Shown here: positions 9,232-18,296 of the stretch, in pieces
Numbering within the stretch: the first letter of the stretch is position 1
Layout of the letters: every line of letters starts with the position of its first letter
From: VYFG01 sp965204165
Lineage (GTDB): Bacteria > Pseudomonadota > Gammaproteobacteria > Arenicellales > Poriferihabitantaceae
Length of the DNA: 64,000 nt
Direction: 5' to 3'
Assembly: GCA_965204165.1 (NCBI GenBank)
Contig: OZ241969.1
Span: forward strand, 2,232,001-2,296,000
Translations under genes and position numbers: made by a program
The notes under the pieces: model-generated
What the model was told of the DNA's origin: nothing
Seen by the model: the letters and a program-made list of their open reading frames with translations, nothing else
Databases searched by the model: none

Positions 9232-9825
9232 GGCGGCGCGGGTCCGGATACGCTGCGGGGAGGGCCGGGCGACGATATCCTTCGCGGCCGCGGTGGCGAC
9301 GACACGCTGATCGGCGGCGCGGGCGACGACACCCTGATCGGCGGCACGGGCAACGACATGCTGGACGGCGGGATTGGTGATGACCGGCTGTTGGGGAACG
9401 CGGGCGACGATGTGCTGCGCGGCCGCGGCGGCGATGACCGGCTCGAGGGCGGCGACGGAGAAGACCGGCTGTTCGGGGGCGCGGGCAACGACATACTCGA
9501 TGGTGGTCACGGCGACGACCTGCTGCGGGGGCATGCGGGCGACGATGTGCTGCGGGGGCACAGCGGCGTGGATCGGCTCGAGGGCGGCGACGGAGAAGAC
9601 CGGCTGTTCGGGGGCGCGGGCAACGACATACTTGAGGGCGGCCATGGTGACGACCTGCTGCGGGGACATGGGGGCGACGACCTGCTACGGGGGCACAGCG
9701 GCGCGGACCGGCTCGAGGGCGGGTCCGGCAACGACCGGCTCTTCGGCGGGCTCGGGGATGACGTGCTGGATGGCGGATTCGGCGACGATGTGTTGGGGGG
9801 CCACGGGGGCAGCGACAAGTTCGTG
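9232..9825 (+). repeat. RTX calcium-binding nonapeptide array
   Basis: About 22 consecutive GGxGxDxLx units, e.g. GGAGDDTLI and GGDGEDRLF. Blocks such as GGDGEDRLFGGAGNDIL recur, showing internal duplication. Such arrays fold outside the cell on binding Ca2+. Confidence 0.95.
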
Positions 9826-10051
9826 TTCTCCGGGCGGTTCGGCACCGACCGGATCACGGACTTTTCCGACGGGGACATCCTCGATCTCGGCAGACTGGGC
9901 CTGTCGTTCGAGGAGGTGATGGAGAACGCACAGCAGGATGGCCGCGACGTGCGGCTCGAGCTGTCGAACGGTACCATCATCCTGGAGAATGTCGGCCTGG
10001 CCGAGCTGGATTCCACGGACTTCCTGTTCTAGGCGGCGGCCGGCCGCGCAA

Positions 10052-11404
10052 TCAATCCTCGCGCAGGGCGCGGCCGAAGCTCGCGAGGATGGGCCTGAGC
10101 AGGTACTCGAGCGGGGTGGAACTGCCGGTGACGATCATGACCTCGGCGGGCATCCCGGGGACGAGTGCGAGGCCCTCCAGTTCCGGCTGGTCGGGGTCGA
10201 GACCGACGCGGGCCTCGTACCAGGAGGCGCCGGTGCGCTCATCTGCGAAGGCATCGGCGGAGATCCGGATCACATGGCCGTCGAGCGCCGGCGTGGTGAG
10301 CTGGGAGAAGGCGGTCAGGCGCACCTGGGCCGGCAGCCCCACCGCCACCGAATCGATGTCGGTGGGGGCAACGCGGGCCTCGACGACGAGGCGGTCTCCC
10401 GCGGGCACGATATCCATCAGTCTTTGCGCGGGTGCGACGACGGCGCCGCGGGTGAATACGCCGAGGCCGACGACGGTCCCCGCTGCGGGCGCGACGATGC
10501 GGGTGCGCGCGAGCACGTCCCGGGCGGCGGTCAGGCGTTCGTTCAGGTCGGCGAGCCGGGCTTCAACCTCGCGCAGTTCGCCCGTGACTTCGGTCCTGCG
10601 CGCGTTGCCGAGGCGGACGATCTGGAGCCGTGCCTCGCCGGCGGCCTCTTCGATGCGCGCGACCTGCGCCCGGTTGCGCGCCCTGTCTCCGGCGACCTCG
10701 GTCTCCTGGCGCTCCAGGGCGCGCAGCCGCGGCTTGGGCACATGGCCCATATCCACCAGTGAACGGACATCACGGATTTCCTCGGCGAGCAGGGCGACGT
10801 GGCGGTCCTGGGCCGCGATCTGCCCTTCATAGCCCACCGTCTGTTCGCGGAGCTGGGCGATCCGCTGTTCGAGGATCGCGGCTTCGCTGTCGAAGGACGC
10901 CTTTCTTGCGATAAAGATCCGTTCCTGGGTGGCGCGGACGGCGTCGGCGTCGGTCGTGCGCAGCCACTCTGGCCAGGCGATGGCGTCGAGGCCGTCACGC
11001 TCGGCAATGAGCCGCGCCTCAAGCGCCGCGGTCGAGCGGTGCTGTCCTTCGAGCTGCGCCAGGGAGGCGCGCGGCTGTGTGTCATCAAGAACGAGAAGTG
11101 TCTGTCCGGTCGTGACGGCGTCTCCCTCGGTGACCGCAATCTCCGCGACGATGCCCCCTTCGAGGTGCTGCACGGTCTTGCGCTCTCCGCTCACCCCGAG
11201 CACGCCCGGAGCGATGGCCGCGCTCTGCAGCGGGGCGAGCGCCGCCCACGCCGCGAAACCGCCGCAGAACAGCGTCACCACGACGCCGGCGAATACCATG
11301 GACCGCGCCACCCCCATGGGGCGCGGGGTGTGCGGGCGGTCGTCCGGCGGGGCGTCCGGGACCGCGGGGAGGGTATCGCGCCTGGGAACGAGGTCGCCGC
11401 TCAT
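10052..11404 (-). CDS. Type I secretion membrane fusion protein (HlyD/PrtE family)
   Basis: A 450-aa periplasmic adaptor. There is a cytoplasmic N-terminus, one membrane segment (about residues 32-55), a lipoyl/barrel half-motif QHLEGGIVAEIAVTEGDAV, a long coiled coil rich in Ala, Glu and Arg (about 110-300), and a second lipoyl half (ARTRIVAPAAGTVV). It links the inner-membrane ABC exporter to an outer-membrane TolC-type channel, for which no gene is present here. The start at 11404 overlaps the exporter stop (ATGA). Its convergent neighbour is the RTX gene, the obvious substrate. Confidence 0.93.
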   Translation of the reverse strand: MSGDLVPRRDTLPAVPDAPPDDRPHTPRPMGVARSMVFAGVVVTLFCGGFAAWAALAPLQSAAIAPGVLGVSGERKTVQHLEGGIVAEIAVTEGDAVTTGQTLLVLDDTQPRASLAQLEGQHRSTAALEARLIAERDGLDAIAWPEWLRTTDADAVRATQERIFIARKASFDSEAAILEQRIAQLREQTVGYEGQIAAQDRHVALLAEEIRDVRSLVDMGHVPKPRLRALERQETEVAGDRARNRAQVARIEEAAGEARLQIVRLGNARRTEVTGELREVEARLADLNERLTAARDVLARTRIVAPAAGTVVGLGVFTRGAVVAPAQRLMDIVPAGDRLVVEARVAPTDIDSVAVGLPAQVRLTAFSQLTTPALDGHVIRISADAFADERTGASWYEARVGLDPDQPELEGLALVPGMPAEVMIVTGSSTPLEYLLRPILASFGRALRED

Positions 11405-13101
11405 GCGCGCATTGCCTTCGAAGCTGCCGGACGCCACAGCTTGTCCAGAATCCGGTCGGCGGGTCCGTAGGCCGCCATCTTCCCTTCCTTGATGACCACG
11501 ATCCGGTCCGCCTTCACCATCACCGGCGCCCGCTGGGCGACCAGTACCACGGTGACGCCGCGTTCGCGCAGCCGGTCCAGGGCCTGGATGAGCGCCCACT
11601 CGCCGTCGCTGTCGAGATGCGCGTTGGGCTCGTCGAGGACCACCAGCGCCGGGTTGCCAAACACCGCGCGAGCGAGCGCGATGCGCTGGCGCTGTCCGCC
11701 CGAGATCGGCACCCCGCCCTCGCCGATGCGGGTGTCGTAGGCGGCGTCGAGTTCAAGCACTGTCCGGTGCGCGCCGGCAAGCTCAGCAGCCGCGACCACC
11801 GCCTCGTCCGGAGCCTCGCCGAGCCGGGCGATGTTGTCGCGCACCGTGCCCGCGAACAGCTCGATGTTCTGAGGCAGGTACCCGACATGGCGGCCGCGGT
11901 CCGCCGATGGCCACATCGCCATGTCGGCTCCGTCGAGGCGCACATGGCCCACCGTCGGGGCAATGGACCCTACGATCAGGCGGACCAGCGTGGTCTTGCC
12001 GGCCCCCGAAGGCCCGACGATCCCCAGCATCTCGCCTGCCTTGACGCGCAGGTCCACTGCGCGAAGCACCGCCGAACGCCGCCCCGGAGGGGCGTAACTC
12101 ACCCCTTCGATCTCGAGCACCCCCTGCGGACGCGGCAGCACGGTGCCGGCTTCGGCTGTCCCGGCGCGGCGGAGCAGGTCCTCCAGGCGTCGCCATGCCG
12201 CCCGGGCGGCGACAAAGGCGCGCCAGCCGCCGATCGACTGTTCCACCGGGGCGAGTCCGCGCGCCAGCACGATCGATGCCGCGATCATGCCGCCCGGGGT
12301 CATCTCGGCGCCGATCACCAGGTACGCCCCCACCCCCAGCATCGCCACCTGGAGGGCGAAGCGGGACGTCTTGGCGGTCGCCGTGATTGCGGAGGCGATG
12401 TCGCTCGCCGCCACCTGCCGGCGCAGACCGTCCGGGGCCGCATGCCCGCCACGCCGCAGGAGCGCGGGCAACATGCCCATGGCGACGATGGCATCGGCGT
12501 TGCGCACTGCCGCGTCGGCCTCATTCAGCGTCCTCGCCTGGGTGTCGTTCGCCGCCACCACCCGCTTGCGTGTTGCCAGGTCGTTCGCCACCGCAAAGCA
12601 CGCGAGCAGCAACGCCCCGCCCAGTCCGATCCAGCCGAGTAGCGGATGGATGAGAAACACCACCGCGAGGAATACCGGCGCCCAGGGCACATCGAACAGC
12701 GGCGTCACCGACGGGCCGCCGACATAGCCGCGCACCGCCGCCAGGTCGCGCAGCCCCTGCGCCGACACCCCGCCGCCCGTCCGGAGCGCGTCGGCCACCG
12801 CGCCCGACAGCACCGGACCGCCCAGTTCGCCCTCGAGCCACGCCCCGGCCCGGGCCAGGATGCGCCCGCGCAGCGCGTCGAGCAGGCCGAAGACAATCAG
12901 CGCCGCCACCACCATCGCCGTCAGCACCAGCAGCGTGTCGATATGCCCGGTGGCCAGGACCCGGTCGAAGATCTGCATCATGTAGAGCGGTACCGCGAGC
13001 ATCAGCAGGTTCAGGAAGGCGCTGAACGCAGCCACCCCGAACCACACCCGCCGACAGGAGCCCATTGCCCTCCTCAGCGCATCGCTGAACTGCCCGCTCA
13101 T
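11401..13101 (-). CDS. Type I secretion ABC exporter (PrtD/HlyB-like permease-ATPase)
   Basis: A 566-aa fused permease and ATPase. Transmembrane segments lie in about residues 18-300 (e.g. FLNLLMLAVPLYMMQIFDRVL). The nucleotide-binding domain has Walker A GPSGAGKTT, signature ISGGQRQR and Walker B LVVLDEPNAHLD. There is no N-terminal peptidase domain, so this is the PrtD/PrsD type that exports RTX proteins without leader cleavage. It precedes and overlaps the fusion-protein gene. Confidence 0.95.
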   Translation of the reverse strand: MSGQFSDALRRAMGSCRRVWFGVAAFSAFLNLLMLAVPLYMMQIFDRVLATGHIDTLLVLTAMVVAALIVFGLLDALRGRILARAGAWLEGELGGPVLSGAVADALRTGGGVSAQGLRDLAAVRGYVGGPSVTPLFDVPWAPVFLAVVFLIHPLLGWIGLGGALLLACFAVANDLATRKRVVAANDTQARTLNEADAAVRNADAIVAMGMLPALLRRGGHAAPDGLRRQVAASDIASAITATAKTSRFALQVAMLGVGAYLVIGAEMTPGGMIAASIVLARGLAPVEQSIGGWRAFVAARAAWRRLEDLLRRAGTAEAGTVLPRPQGVLEIEGVSYAPPGRRSAVLRAVDLRVKAGEMLGIVGPSGAGKTTLVRLIVGSIAPTVGHVRLDGADMAMWPSADRGRHVGYLPQNIELFAGTVRDNIARLGEAPDEAVVAAAELAGAHRTVLELDAAYDTRIGEGGVPISGGQRQRIALARAVFGNPALVVLDEPNAHLDSDGEWALIQALDRLRERGVTVVLVAQRAPVMVKADRIVVIKEGKMAAYGPADRILDKLWRPAASKAMRA

Positions 13102-13548
13102 CGTGCCGTTCCCCGGCCCTGGGGGTGGCCGGGCGGATCCCGGATGACGTCCCTCAAGCCCACTGTCCCGGACTTCCCCTGTGGGTCATCGTGTTTATTG
13201 TGACAGCGGCGGAAGCAGGGTTTTCCGACAGGTGACCGCTGGGCCCGGAAAATGAAGACCGGGAATGGGCATGAATCCCCGACTTCAGTTCCTTTGGACC
13301 CGGACAGTCGTTCGGTTCGATGTACGAGTTCCCGGGATGAATGCTGGACTTGACGCTCTGGCCAGGACGTACCGGGGGTATCAATGTGGCGAAAAGTGAT
13401 GCTGAAATACATGCAGTTGCACCCTGTCTAAACGCAATGACAACTGAAAGGAGGGTCAACTTAACGAAATATTTATGGTTTTAGACAAGAATTCATGTAC
13501 ATGATTTTACACCGTTTCGGAATGGTTTCCCCGGTGTAAAGACCATAG
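13102..13548. other. Intergenic region upstream of exporter operon
   Basis: No supported gene. It should hold the exporter promoter. Near 13505-13537 an inverted repeat TTACACCG...CGGTGTAA marks where the IS256 remnant loses homology; it may be the end of another decayed insertion. Confidence 0.45.
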
Positions 13549-13726
13549 TTTGTGGCGGGCATCGAGGATCAGGGAGGGCATCGGCCCGTCGAGCCGGCGT
13601 TCGGCGAACACGGTCAGGGTCTTGTCCAGGCGCTTGTTGATCCGGGAGATGGTGGAGGCGGAGACGCTGTGGCCGCACAACTCCTCGGTGATCGCCTTGA
13701 CCTTGCGCGTCGACACCCTTGGATAT
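13549..13726 (-). pseudogene. IS256-family transposase, internal fragment (frameshifted, 3' lost)
   Basis: Encodes STRKVKAITEELCGHSVSAS and LILDARHK, typical of the mutator/IS256 transposase just before and at the start of its catalytic region. It continues the fragment at 15365-15683: removing the inserted element joins EALAQM to YIQG. One G is missing after YIQG, so the frame shifts. Homology stops near 13549, and the catalytic C-terminal half is absent. Confidence 0.85.
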
Positions 13727-13735
13727 ACATCTGTG
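13727..13735. repeat. 9-bp target-site duplication, left (ACATCTGTG)
   Basis: ACATCTGTG abuts the left end of the IS4-like element and recurs at its right end (15356-15364). Confidence 0.9.
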
Positions 13736-15355
13736 CAGCAATTCCCGCCATCATCTGTAGTCCAATAAAGACGTGGGTTTGAGGCGGTGCTGGGGGAAGG
13801 CGGTTCGCAGACTTTTCCTGAAAAGGCGGTATGATCCGTCTGATTTCACGATATCGGATGATCTGTCATGTCGAAAGCCGTGTTTCGCAAGACCCTGAGC
13901 GTTCCGGGTCTGCTTCGGGTGGTGCGTGGGCATTTTGATCGCATTGAGGATCCCATCGTGAGCCGGGGCCTGGCACTGACGGACTGCCTGATGTCGGGTC
14001 TGGCGGTATTCGCGCTGAAGTACCCGTCGCTGCTGAGTTTCGAGCAGGACGCACGGGACGAGGGCCGGATCCGGTCGAACCTCAGGGAACTGTACGGGGT
14101 TGGCCGCGCGCCGTCGGACACGGCGATGCGCGAGCGCCTGGACCTGGTGGACCCGCGTGCGCTGCGGGGTGCCTTCAAGGGTGTGTTCGCGGCCCTTCAG
14201 CGTGGCAAGGGTCTGGAGGGTTTCACCTGGCTGGGCCATCATCTGCTGTCGGTGGACGGGACGGGGTACTTCTCGTCGAAGAGTGTGCATTGCGACCATT
14301 GCTGCGAGAAACATCACCGTGACGGCAGCACCACCTGGTACCACCAGATGCTGGGGGCGGTACTGGTCCACCCGGAGCACCGGGAGGTGTTCCCGCTGGC
14401 GCCGGAACCGATCATGCGTTCGGACGGTTCGCGGAAGAACGACTGCGAGCGCAACGCGGCGAAGCGTCTGCTGCGTGACGTCCGTCGCGAGCATCCGCAC
14501 CTGAAGCTGCTGGTGGTGGAGGATGCGCTGGCGTCGAACGGGCCGCACATCCGGCTGCTGGGGGAACTGGACATGCGGTATGTCCTGGGCGTGAAGCCGG
14601 GGGACCATGGGGAACTGTTCCGCCGTGTCGAGGCCTCGGCGGCGACCCGTACCGTGGAGAGGTCGGAAGGGGGCGGCAGCCGTTTCCGGTTCCGGTTTCT
14701 GAACGGCGTACCGCTGAACCAGGCGAACCCCGATCTGGCAGTGAACTTCCTGGCGTGCCGGGAGACCCGCCCCGATGGCCGGGAACTGCACTTCTCCTGG
14801 GTCACGGACATGGAGGTCACGGAATCGAACGCGCATGACCTGATGCGGGCCGGACGCGCCCGTTGGCGCATCGAGAACGAGACGTTCAACACCCTGAAGA
14901 ACCAAGGCTACGGCTTCGAGCACAACTTTGGTCACGGCAAGCGGCATCTGGCGACGGTGTTCGCCCACCTGACGATGCTGGCGTTCCTCATCGACCAGGT
15001 GCAGCAGCGGTGCTGTGCGCTGTTCCGGGCGGCCCGGGAGAAGGCGGGCGGTTCGAAATACCTGTGGGTGCGGTTGCGCGGGCTGTTCACGGAGTTCTAC
15101 ATTCCGGACTGGGAGACCCTGTACCGGGCGATCGCGTTCGGGCACCGGAAGACGGAGTTGGTGCCCTTCGACACTTCCTGACCCGGCGGCCGTGTCCGAA
15201 TATGCAACGGGCCGGTTCTTCGGGGAATCATGTGGCCAGCAGACAATCCGGCACACCGCCCGGAGGGGGTTCCCTCCCCGCGTAGTCGGGGAACAGGGGC
15301 TCAAACCATGAAATCCGCCGAATCCAATCCGTGATAGAATTAGCGGGAATTGCTG
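13736..15355 (+). mobile_element. 1620-bp IS4-like insertion sequence
   Basis: Flanked by a 9-bp direct repeat and bounded by a 13-bp perfect terminal inverted repeat, CAGCAATTCCCGC. It contains one transposase gene and a 174-bp non-coding tail. It lies inside an IS256 transposase gene, so it arrived later. The ends and gene look intact. Confidence 0.92.
13868..15181 (+). CDS. IS4-like DDE transposase
   Basis: A 437-aa transposase. Candidate catalytic acids are in LLSVDGTGYFSS (first Asp), LLVVEDALAS (second) and RWRIENETFNTLKNQGYGFEH (Glu within an RxxxE...K signature like that of IS4-type enzymes). A CDHCCEKHH cluster after the first Asp may bind metal. It appears full length and undisrupted. 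Exact ISfinder family assignment is uncertain. Confidence 0.85.
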   Translation: MSKAVFRKTLSVPGLLRVVRGHFDRIEDPIVSRGLALTDCLMSGLAVFALKYPSLLSFEQDARDEGRIRSNLRELYGVGRAPSDTAMRERLDLVDPRALRGAFKGVFAALQRGKGLEGFTWLGHHLLSVDGTGYFSSKSVHCDHCCEKHHRDGSTTWYHQMLGAVLVHPEHREVFPLAPEPIMRSDGSRKNDCERNAAKRLLRDVRREHPHLKLLVVEDALASNGPHIRLLGELDMRYVLGVKPGDHGELFRRVEASAATRTVERSEGGGSRFRFRFLNGVPLNQANPDLAVNFLACRETRPDGRELHFSWVTDMEVTESNAHDLMRAGRARWRIENETFNTLKNQGYGFEHNFGHGKRHLATVFAHLTMLAFLIDQVQQRCCALFRAAREKAGGSKYLWVRLRGLFTEFYIPDWETLYRAIAFGHRKTELVPFDTS

Positions 15356-15364
15356 ACATCTGTG
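15356..15364. repeat. 9-bp target-site duplication, right (ACATCTGTG)
   Basis: Matches 13727-13735 and directly follows the inverted terminal repeat of the IS4-like element. Confidence 0.9.
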
Positions 15365-15683
15365 CCAGGGCCTCCACCAGGGCCTGCTCGGAGCGCTGGT
15401 AGTGCTCGGACAGCTCGGTGGAGAACCGGCCTTCCCGGTCCCGGGGCACCCGCAGTTCCAGCTTGCCGACGCGGGTGACGAGGCTGCGCGGGTGGTGGCC
15501 GGCGCGGTAGCCGGACCGATCCGGGATGCGTTCGCTGGGCGCCGCGGCCAAGGTCCGGGTCATTTCCTGTTCCAGGAGCTCTTGCAAGAGCTCCTGGAAC
15601 AGGGTGCGCAGACGACCCTCATCATCTTCGAGAATGGCTTTCAATTCCACGATGGCGGATTTACTCTTGGAGTTGGTGGTCAT
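15365..15683 (-). pseudogene. IS256-family transposase, N-terminal fragment
   Basis: Begins MTTNSKSKSAIVELKAILED and contains LFQELLQELLEQEMTRTLAA and RSGYRAGHHPRSLVTRVGKLELRVPRDR, with the family's glycine/arginine region. It is cut at EALAQM by the IS4-like element and continues at 13549-13726. The outer end of this IS256 probably lies near 15750, close to the start of the next lysR gene, but no clean terminal repeat could be fixed. Confidence 0.85.
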
Positions 15684-15811
15684 GGGTCGTGTACCTCTGA
15701 TGGCGTCGTAACTTGATGAAGTACACCATGACCACCACAATTTTGCGCACACCCCGGCACACTACTGTTTCGGGTCCGCCTCGAATATCAATAGACCGGG
15801 GAGCACTACGC

Positions 15812-16774
15812 ATGAATGAGGGAAAATTCACCAAGCTTGTTTCATCCAGTGTGTCCCTGCCCCGGATGCGCTTCCTGCGCATATTCGAGAGCGCCGCGCG
15901 GCACATGAGCTTCAGCGCCGCCGCCGCGGAACTCGGCACCTCGCAGCCGGCCGTCAGCCGCGCCATCGCCGAGTTGGAGCGCCGGCTCGCGGTCCGGCTG
16001 TTCGAACGCGGCCACCGTGCCATCACCCTCACGCCGGCGGGGGAGATCTTCCATCGCGCCGTCACCATCGGCTTGGAGCGCATCGCCGCAGGCGCACTCA
16101 CGGCCGCGGGCCTTGCGGACGATCGCCGGATCGTCATCGCCTGCGGGGGGGCTACCTCGGAGCTGTTCCTGAGGCCGCGGCTCGACGCCCTGCACCGGGC
16201 GCTTAGCGAGGACGCGGTCATCCGCCTCCTGCATTGCGAGAACGACTACCTGTACCTTCCGAACGTGGTGGAGACCGACAGGATCGATCTCGTCGCGAGC
16301 TACCACAGCGTCGACGGATTGCCCGGCGACGAAGCGGTGGTCTTCCCCGAGGCGATCGCGGCGGTGTGTTCACCCGCCTTTGCGGCGACGCATGTGGGCA
16401 CCCTGAGCCGGCCGGTGGCGCAATGGGGTAAGCTGCCATTTCTCAGTTTCGCGCGGCCGACCCTCGGCTGGGCGACGTGGGACGACTGGTTCGAGACCGT
16501 GGGGCATCCGCAGCCCCCGCCCCATTACCGGCCATGCGAGGATTACGTCTACCTGATTGACGCGGCCGTCGCGGGGCAGGGTCTCGCGCTCGGCTGGCGG
16601 AACTTCACGGGCCGCTTTCTGGACACCGGCTCGCTGGTCTTGGCCTCGGGGGAGTTCGTCCGGTTCGGCCGGCCCCTCGCCGTCAGGCTCACCTCGCGGG
16701 GACGTCAACGGCCGGTCGCCCGACGATGTCTCGACGCCTTCGCGGCTCTGGCGGACGGGACTGCGCGCGCCTGA
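15812..16774 (+). CDS. LysR-family transcriptional regulator (GcvA-like), paralogue 2
   Basis: A 320-aa regulator with the N-terminal helix-turn-helix (MRFLRIFESAARHMSF...TSQPAVSRAIAELERRL) and a periplasmic-binding-like effector domain (VRLTSRGRQRPVARRCLDAF near the end). It is closely similar to the paralogues at 440-1375 and 18744-19676. The start at 15812 is chosen because the family homology begins about 17 residues later and the upstream frame overlaps the IS256 end. IS256 decay has probably replaced its native upstream region: the dyad shared by the other two paralogues is missing here. Confidence 0.88.
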   Translation: MNEGKFTKLVSSSVSLPRMRFLRIFESAARHMSFSAAAAELGTSQPAVSRAIAELERRLAVRLFERGHRAITLTPAGEIFHRAVTIGLERIAAGALTAAGLADDRRIVIACGGATSELFLRPRLDALHRALSEDAVIRLLHCENDYLYLPNVVETDRIDLVASYHSVDGLPGDEAVVFPEAIAAVCSPAFAATHVGTLSRPVAQWGKLPFLSFARPTLGWATWDDWFETVGHPQPPPHYRPCEDYVYLIDAAVAGQGLALGWRNFTGRFLDTGSLVLASGEFVRFGRPLAVRLTSRGRQRPVARRCLDAFAALADGTARA

Positions 16775-17240
16775 GCGCTTTTTCCACTGCCGGTGCCAGC
16801 CGCGCTTCGCACCGACCCGCATACAGACCCATGACAGCCTGTTCGCAGGCAGTCGGGATTTCATCGAATCCAGCCGGATATCGGGACTGGCGACAGGTGT
16901 GCCGCGCAGATTGTCCATGATCGAACCGCAGCGGGCAGCCATGGAATCGGTGCGGCGCCCTCGACAATACACGGCGAGTTCCGTTGAGGCTGTTCATAAT
17001 AATTAAATAACAGAATTGATATCCATTTTCACAATTTTCGATATGCCAAGAATGTGGCTCTGTTTCCTTAAATCCCTTTCCCATTAACAATCCGTAAGAG
17101 TTGTTCAGAATATATTCAGTAAAATGGAATTAGCATCCATTTTCTGAATTCCACAGGTGCGGTGCGGCCGGTTTGCCGGATGGCAGCCGGCCGGCGCCTG
17201 GGGGATGACGTTATGAACCATATTACTCCAGGACACAATC
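16775..17240. other. Intergenic, AT-rich with two copies of ATCCATTTTC
   Basis: No supported gene in 466 bp. Between about 16990 and 17150 the base composition drops sharply in GC. GAATTGATATCCATTTTC (near 17014) and GAATTAGCATCCATTTTC (near 17125) are imperfect direct repeats, possibly regulator sites for the lipoprotein gene. Confidence 0.4.
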
Positions 17241-18296
17241 ATGAACCTATCGACCATGAACCCATCGTTACTTTTCACCGGACGCCCTTGCCCGGTGCAC
17301 CGGCCTGTCGTCCGGCTTGCCACCGCCTTGCTGGTGCTCGGCCTTGCCGCCTGTTCCAGCACCTCCGAATCGGGCCGTGAGATCGGCGGCGAAGGCGCCG
17401 AGGGCAGCGGGGGCGGCGGCGAAGGCAGCGAAGGCGCGGGTCACGGGGGCGGATCGGGCGAAGGGAACGAAGGCGCCGGGAGCGGCGGGGAGGAATCCAA
17501 CGCCCAGTTCGATCTGACCCACACCTACGACATGGTGGAAAGCAATGGCGCCCGTCTCGTGCTGAGCTACGATGAAGTCAACAAACGCTTCACGGGCACG
17601 GTCACCAACACGACCAACGCCACGCTGAGGGATGTCAGGGTCGAAATTCATCTGGGGCCGAACCGGTCCGAGACGAACGAGATCGGGCCGACGCAATGGA
17701 AGGACCTTGCTCCAGGTGAATCGATGGTGGTCAGCCTGGGCGCCGCCGGCCTGAACTTCAGTCAATACAGCGTCCATGTAGAAGACGGACCACGAAGCAC
17801 TCCCAGCACTGTCCCGGACCCCGCCACGGATACCTTCTCACTTCTTGGGCCCTGGGCCGTCAAGGGCGGTGTCGATCTCGGCTTTGAACACCAGGGCTAT
17901 GGCCTCGGCGCATGGTACACGCGGCAGGGCAACAGCTGGACGCCGCACCTTACCCCGGCCGCACCGGAACACCAGCCGACCGGGGCGGCGACCTGGGCGG
18001 GCGAATGGGCCGGCTACTACGGGACCGATCCCGCCATCAAATCCGGCGCGGCGAGCGTTACCGTGAGGCTGGGCGCCGCGACGGAAGCGGACCTCGAGTT
18101 CAGGAATGTCCCGACGCACGGCACCCTCCAGTGGAACGCCATGCCGGTCACTGACGGCCGGTTCTCGGGCAGCACGGCGGCCGGTTCCGTAACGTACGAC
18201 GCCATGGGGCAGTTCGGCGGCCCTGGCCAGGCCGGCGTCGCCGGCCATGCATCGGGTTCGGATTTCCGGTCGGTGTTCTATGGGGACAAGCAATGA
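17241..18296 (+). CDS. Surface lipoprotein with Gly-rich linker and TbpB-like C-terminal domain
   Basis: A 351-aa predicted lipoprotein. Signal peptide ends in the lipobox LGLAAC (Cys38), so it should be lipid-anchored. A Gly/Glu/Ser-rich linker follows (about 45-85), then a small beta domain with FTGTVTNTTNATLRDVRVEI (an FxLYD-like fold). The C-terminal part contains QGNSWTPHL..., AGEWAGYYGTD and a final GQFGGPGQAGVAGHASGSDF segment. This resembles the small beta-barrel of transferrin-binding-protein-B-like and Slam-dependent lipoproteins. The ligand is unknown. No Slam translocator gene is present in the window. Confidence 0.7.
   Translation: MNLSTMNPSLLFTGRPCPVHRPVVRLATALLVLGLAACSSTSESGREIGGEGAEGSGGGGEGSEGAGHGGGSGEGNEGAGSGGEESNAQFDLTHTYDMVESNGARLVLSYDEVNKRFTGTVTNTTNATLRDVRVEIHLGPNRSETNEIGPTQWKDLAPGESMVVSLGAAGLNFSQYSVHVEDGPRSTPSTVPDPATDTFSLLGPWAVKGGVDLGFEHQGYGLGAWYTRQGNSWTPHLTPAAPEHQPTGAATWAGEWAGYYGTDPAIKSGAASVTVRLGAATEADLEFRNVPTHGTLQWNAMPVTDGRFSGSTAAGSVTYDAMGQFGGPGQAGVAGHASGSDFRSVFYGDKQ

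Larger units (their letters stand above)
7216..10032 (+). pseudogene. RTX/PPC-repeat secreted protein, 3' fragment with secretion signal
   Basis: Native sequence starts at 7419; the first 66 residues of the open frame are read from the transposon right end, giving a possible chimeric ORF starting at 7216. It contains PPC-like repeats 5-9, then about 22 GGxGxDxLx nonapeptides (9232-9825) forming a calcium-binding beta-roll. A C-terminal secretion region ends DSTDFLF, typical of type I substrates. The last PPC repeat is shortened (missing the GGPGDDS segment). It converges with the exporter genes starting 19 bp away. If translated from 7216 or another internal start, this half could still be secreted. 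The likely role of the intact protein is a surface or extracellular adhesin/matrix protein; no catalytic domain was seen. Confidence 0.85.

Noticed and set aside
9232..9825. Short regular DNA repeats as a CRISPR array
   Set aside because: They encode in-frame RTX nonapeptides without spacers of unique sequence.
13751..15304. 517-aa minus-strand open frame opposite the IS4-like transposase
   Set aside because: It lacks domains and mirrors the transposase codons; the plus-strand frame has the recognisable transposase motifs.
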